Assembly: GCA_000499405.2 (NCBI GenBank)
Contig: HG738138.1
Coordinates: 21,648,824 to 21,712,823, forward strand
DNA from: Onchocerca volvulus
Lineage: Eukaryota > Nematoda > Chromadorea > Rhabditida > Onchocercidae
Length of the DNA stretch: 64,000 bases
Direction of reading: 5' to 3'
Shown here: positions 62,601-64,000 of the stretch, piece by piece
Numbering within the stretch: position 1 is the stretch's first letter
How the letters are laid out: each line of letters opens with the position of its first letter
Position numbers and translations under genes: made by a program
The notes under the pieces: model-generated
What the model saw: only the letters and a program-made list of their open reading frames with translations
Database searches by the model: none
Told to the model about the DNA's origin: nothing

Positions 62601-63900
62601 TTATTTTCAAAAAAAAACAAAAAAAACAAACAAACAAACAAAAAAGAAACAAAAATTAATGATATTCATTGTCTTTTAGTCTGTCCGAATAAAGAAACTA
62701 TTGTTATCCTCGATGAATAATTTAGCTAATTAAAAGAGAGTTTTTTTTTTTTTTTTGTCTTGGATATGCTTTGCTTACTAAGGATCACTGAAAAAAAAAA
62801 ACCGATTAGAAGATGAAAATAATTTGATATGTACGATTTTAAGAAGATATTATTACTAAGACAAGTCGATATGATTGCATCTTGCAACGGTGTCTTATCT
62901 CCTTCAATTTTCAAATCTTTTGAATTAAAAATCACGCAAATTGAAATTCTTTCAACAGATTATCATTTAATAATATAATAAATTACAACTGCAACAAGTC
63001 TTCTTTGTCCACGGTTCAGTGACTTAGTGTTATCAAAAAGGATGAAAAAGAAGCGCTCTTAGTTGTTGACACATTAACGAAACTTTGAAACATCGTTGCA
63101 TATTGCTTAATAGAAGCCAAACGATGCGAATTATTGATAATGAAATGAAGAATTGGATAAAATGGATTTGATAAAAGACTGATATCTTCTTCCAAGGAAT
63201 TGAATGAAAAGAAATTTTTCAACATAAAGAAATGTGTTGAAGTCAGAATTCATCTATAATCCATCACAAAGCTGAAGTAACTATAAAATCAACAAGTGAT
63301 AGGGTATGGAGAGAATGAAAAATGTATCGGTGCTACATTAAATCTTCTCTTATTCAGTGTTTACAAAATTATTGTGCTTATATTGAAAAATAACATCAGC
63401 TCAATCTACTAAAAAATGAGACCAATGAAAAATGTACAGTAAGATGTTATCACGATAATGAAATTAATCGTCTTTACTGATTTTCTTATCGTTCAAACAT
63501 TTCCAATAATTATGATGAAAATAAATCAAGAGAAGAATCTTTGTCTGAAAAAATTTTCAGACAGAAAGAATTGTGAATGAAATAAATGAATGAACCAACA
63601 TAAATTCTATATGACAACAATATAACGGAACAAAATTTCCGAAAATTTTTTCGTTAGAGATGATAAAATAATTGCAAAAAATTAAACAGTTTTTGTTTTT
63701 TTTTTCTTTCAGCCCTTTTAAACATCTAATCTATTGAATCTCTTCAAATTCATAAATTAATGAGTTTTTTCCTAGCATTTTTTGTTGCAATCGTAATTGA
63801 ATTGCTTGCTGCACGTGATAGCTAATCAGGTTTTAAAAATTTGCGATAGAAAATTAAGCAGACCCAAAGAAACAAAAAAATTAGGCAAAACAAAACATAC
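59686..63900. other. intergenic or intronic AT-rich DNA
   Basis: About 4.2 kb, very AT-rich with long T runs (61340-61359, 61705-61719, 62742-62757). Part of it may be the last intron and 3' end of the gene whose exon lies at 63901-63974. A minus-strand stretch near 62860-62930 (KDLKIEGDKTPLQDAIIS) is weakly protein-like but has no clear splice sites. No RNA gene seen. Confidence 0.5.
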
Positions 63901-63974
63901 TTTAAATCGGCTTCTTTAAATATTTGATATAATGTGACGTGCACCATATTCACTTTTCCAATCTTTTCAAGAAC
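63901..63974 (-). CDS. internal exon of an unidentified gene (partial)
   Basis: A strong acceptor (TTTGTTCCAG, AG at 63976-63975) and strong donor (GTATGT from 63900) bound an open 74 nt exon, phase 0 to 2, reading VLEKIGKVNMVHVTLYQIFK then EADL. The gene continues to the right of the window; its next exon to the left was not identified. The product cannot be named from 24 residues. Confidence 0.5.
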
Positions 63975-64000
63975 CTGGAACAAAAAAATCGTATTTAACC

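Overview
The window looks like AT-rich genomic DNA from a nematode. A canonical cuticle collagen, a calcineurin B with a nematode-type C-terminus, short exons split by AT-rich introns with TTTCAG-like acceptors, and acceptor sites placed a few bases before start codons (the pattern of spliced-leader trans-splicing) all support this. Several introns are longer than is usual in Caenorhabditis, so a parasitic clade is plausible, but the species cannot be read from the sequence. All multi-exon models below were assembled by hand from splice sites and reading-frame phase; in each complete model the phases close exactly, but none has been checked by a database search.

Layout. 1-491: last exon(s) of a plus-strand gene cut by the window edge. 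1485-4997 (-): cuticle collagen, 300 aa. 8157-11190 (-): mitochondrial-type poly(A) polymerase, 403 aa. 13168-16592 (-): calcineurin regulatory subunit B, 171 aa. 20643-20864 (-): small unidentified ORF. 22838-25497 (-): type II membrane beta-1,3-glycosyltransferase of family GT31, 337 aa. 28456-29938 (-): unidentified seven-exon gene, 249 aa. 31685-34377 (+): IST1-like ESCRT-III protein, 378 aa, with a C-terminal MIT-interacting motif. 34933-47778 (-): nonribosomal peptide synthetase, about 4204 aa, almost all in one 12.2 kb exon. 49716-51547 (-): Cys-loop receptor-like extracellular domain without any transmembrane region, 229 aa, probably secreted. 57193-59679 (-): unidentified acidic protein, 208 aa. 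63901-63974 (-): one exon of a gene that continues past the window.

The outstanding object is the synthetase. Its order is N-terminal unknown region, carrier, C-A-carrier, C-carrier, C-A-carrier, C-carrier, thioesterase. Two of four modules lack an adenylation domain, and three of four condensation domains have lost the first His of HHxxxDG. Starting on a carrier protein with a polyketide-type DSL motif suggests that it receives an acyl chain from another protein. This resembles the NRPS-1 half of the nemamide pathway of Caenorhabditis elegans, where PKS-1 and NRPS-1 work together. The soluble receptor-like domain lies on the same strand about 1.9 kb upstream.

The other genes are ordinary housekeeping or cuticle genes with no visible functional link to the synthetase. 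The remaining sequence is AT-rich intergenic and intronic DNA with many poly(A)/poly(T) tracts, one long foldback, one perfect inverted repeat and a few small tandem duplications.
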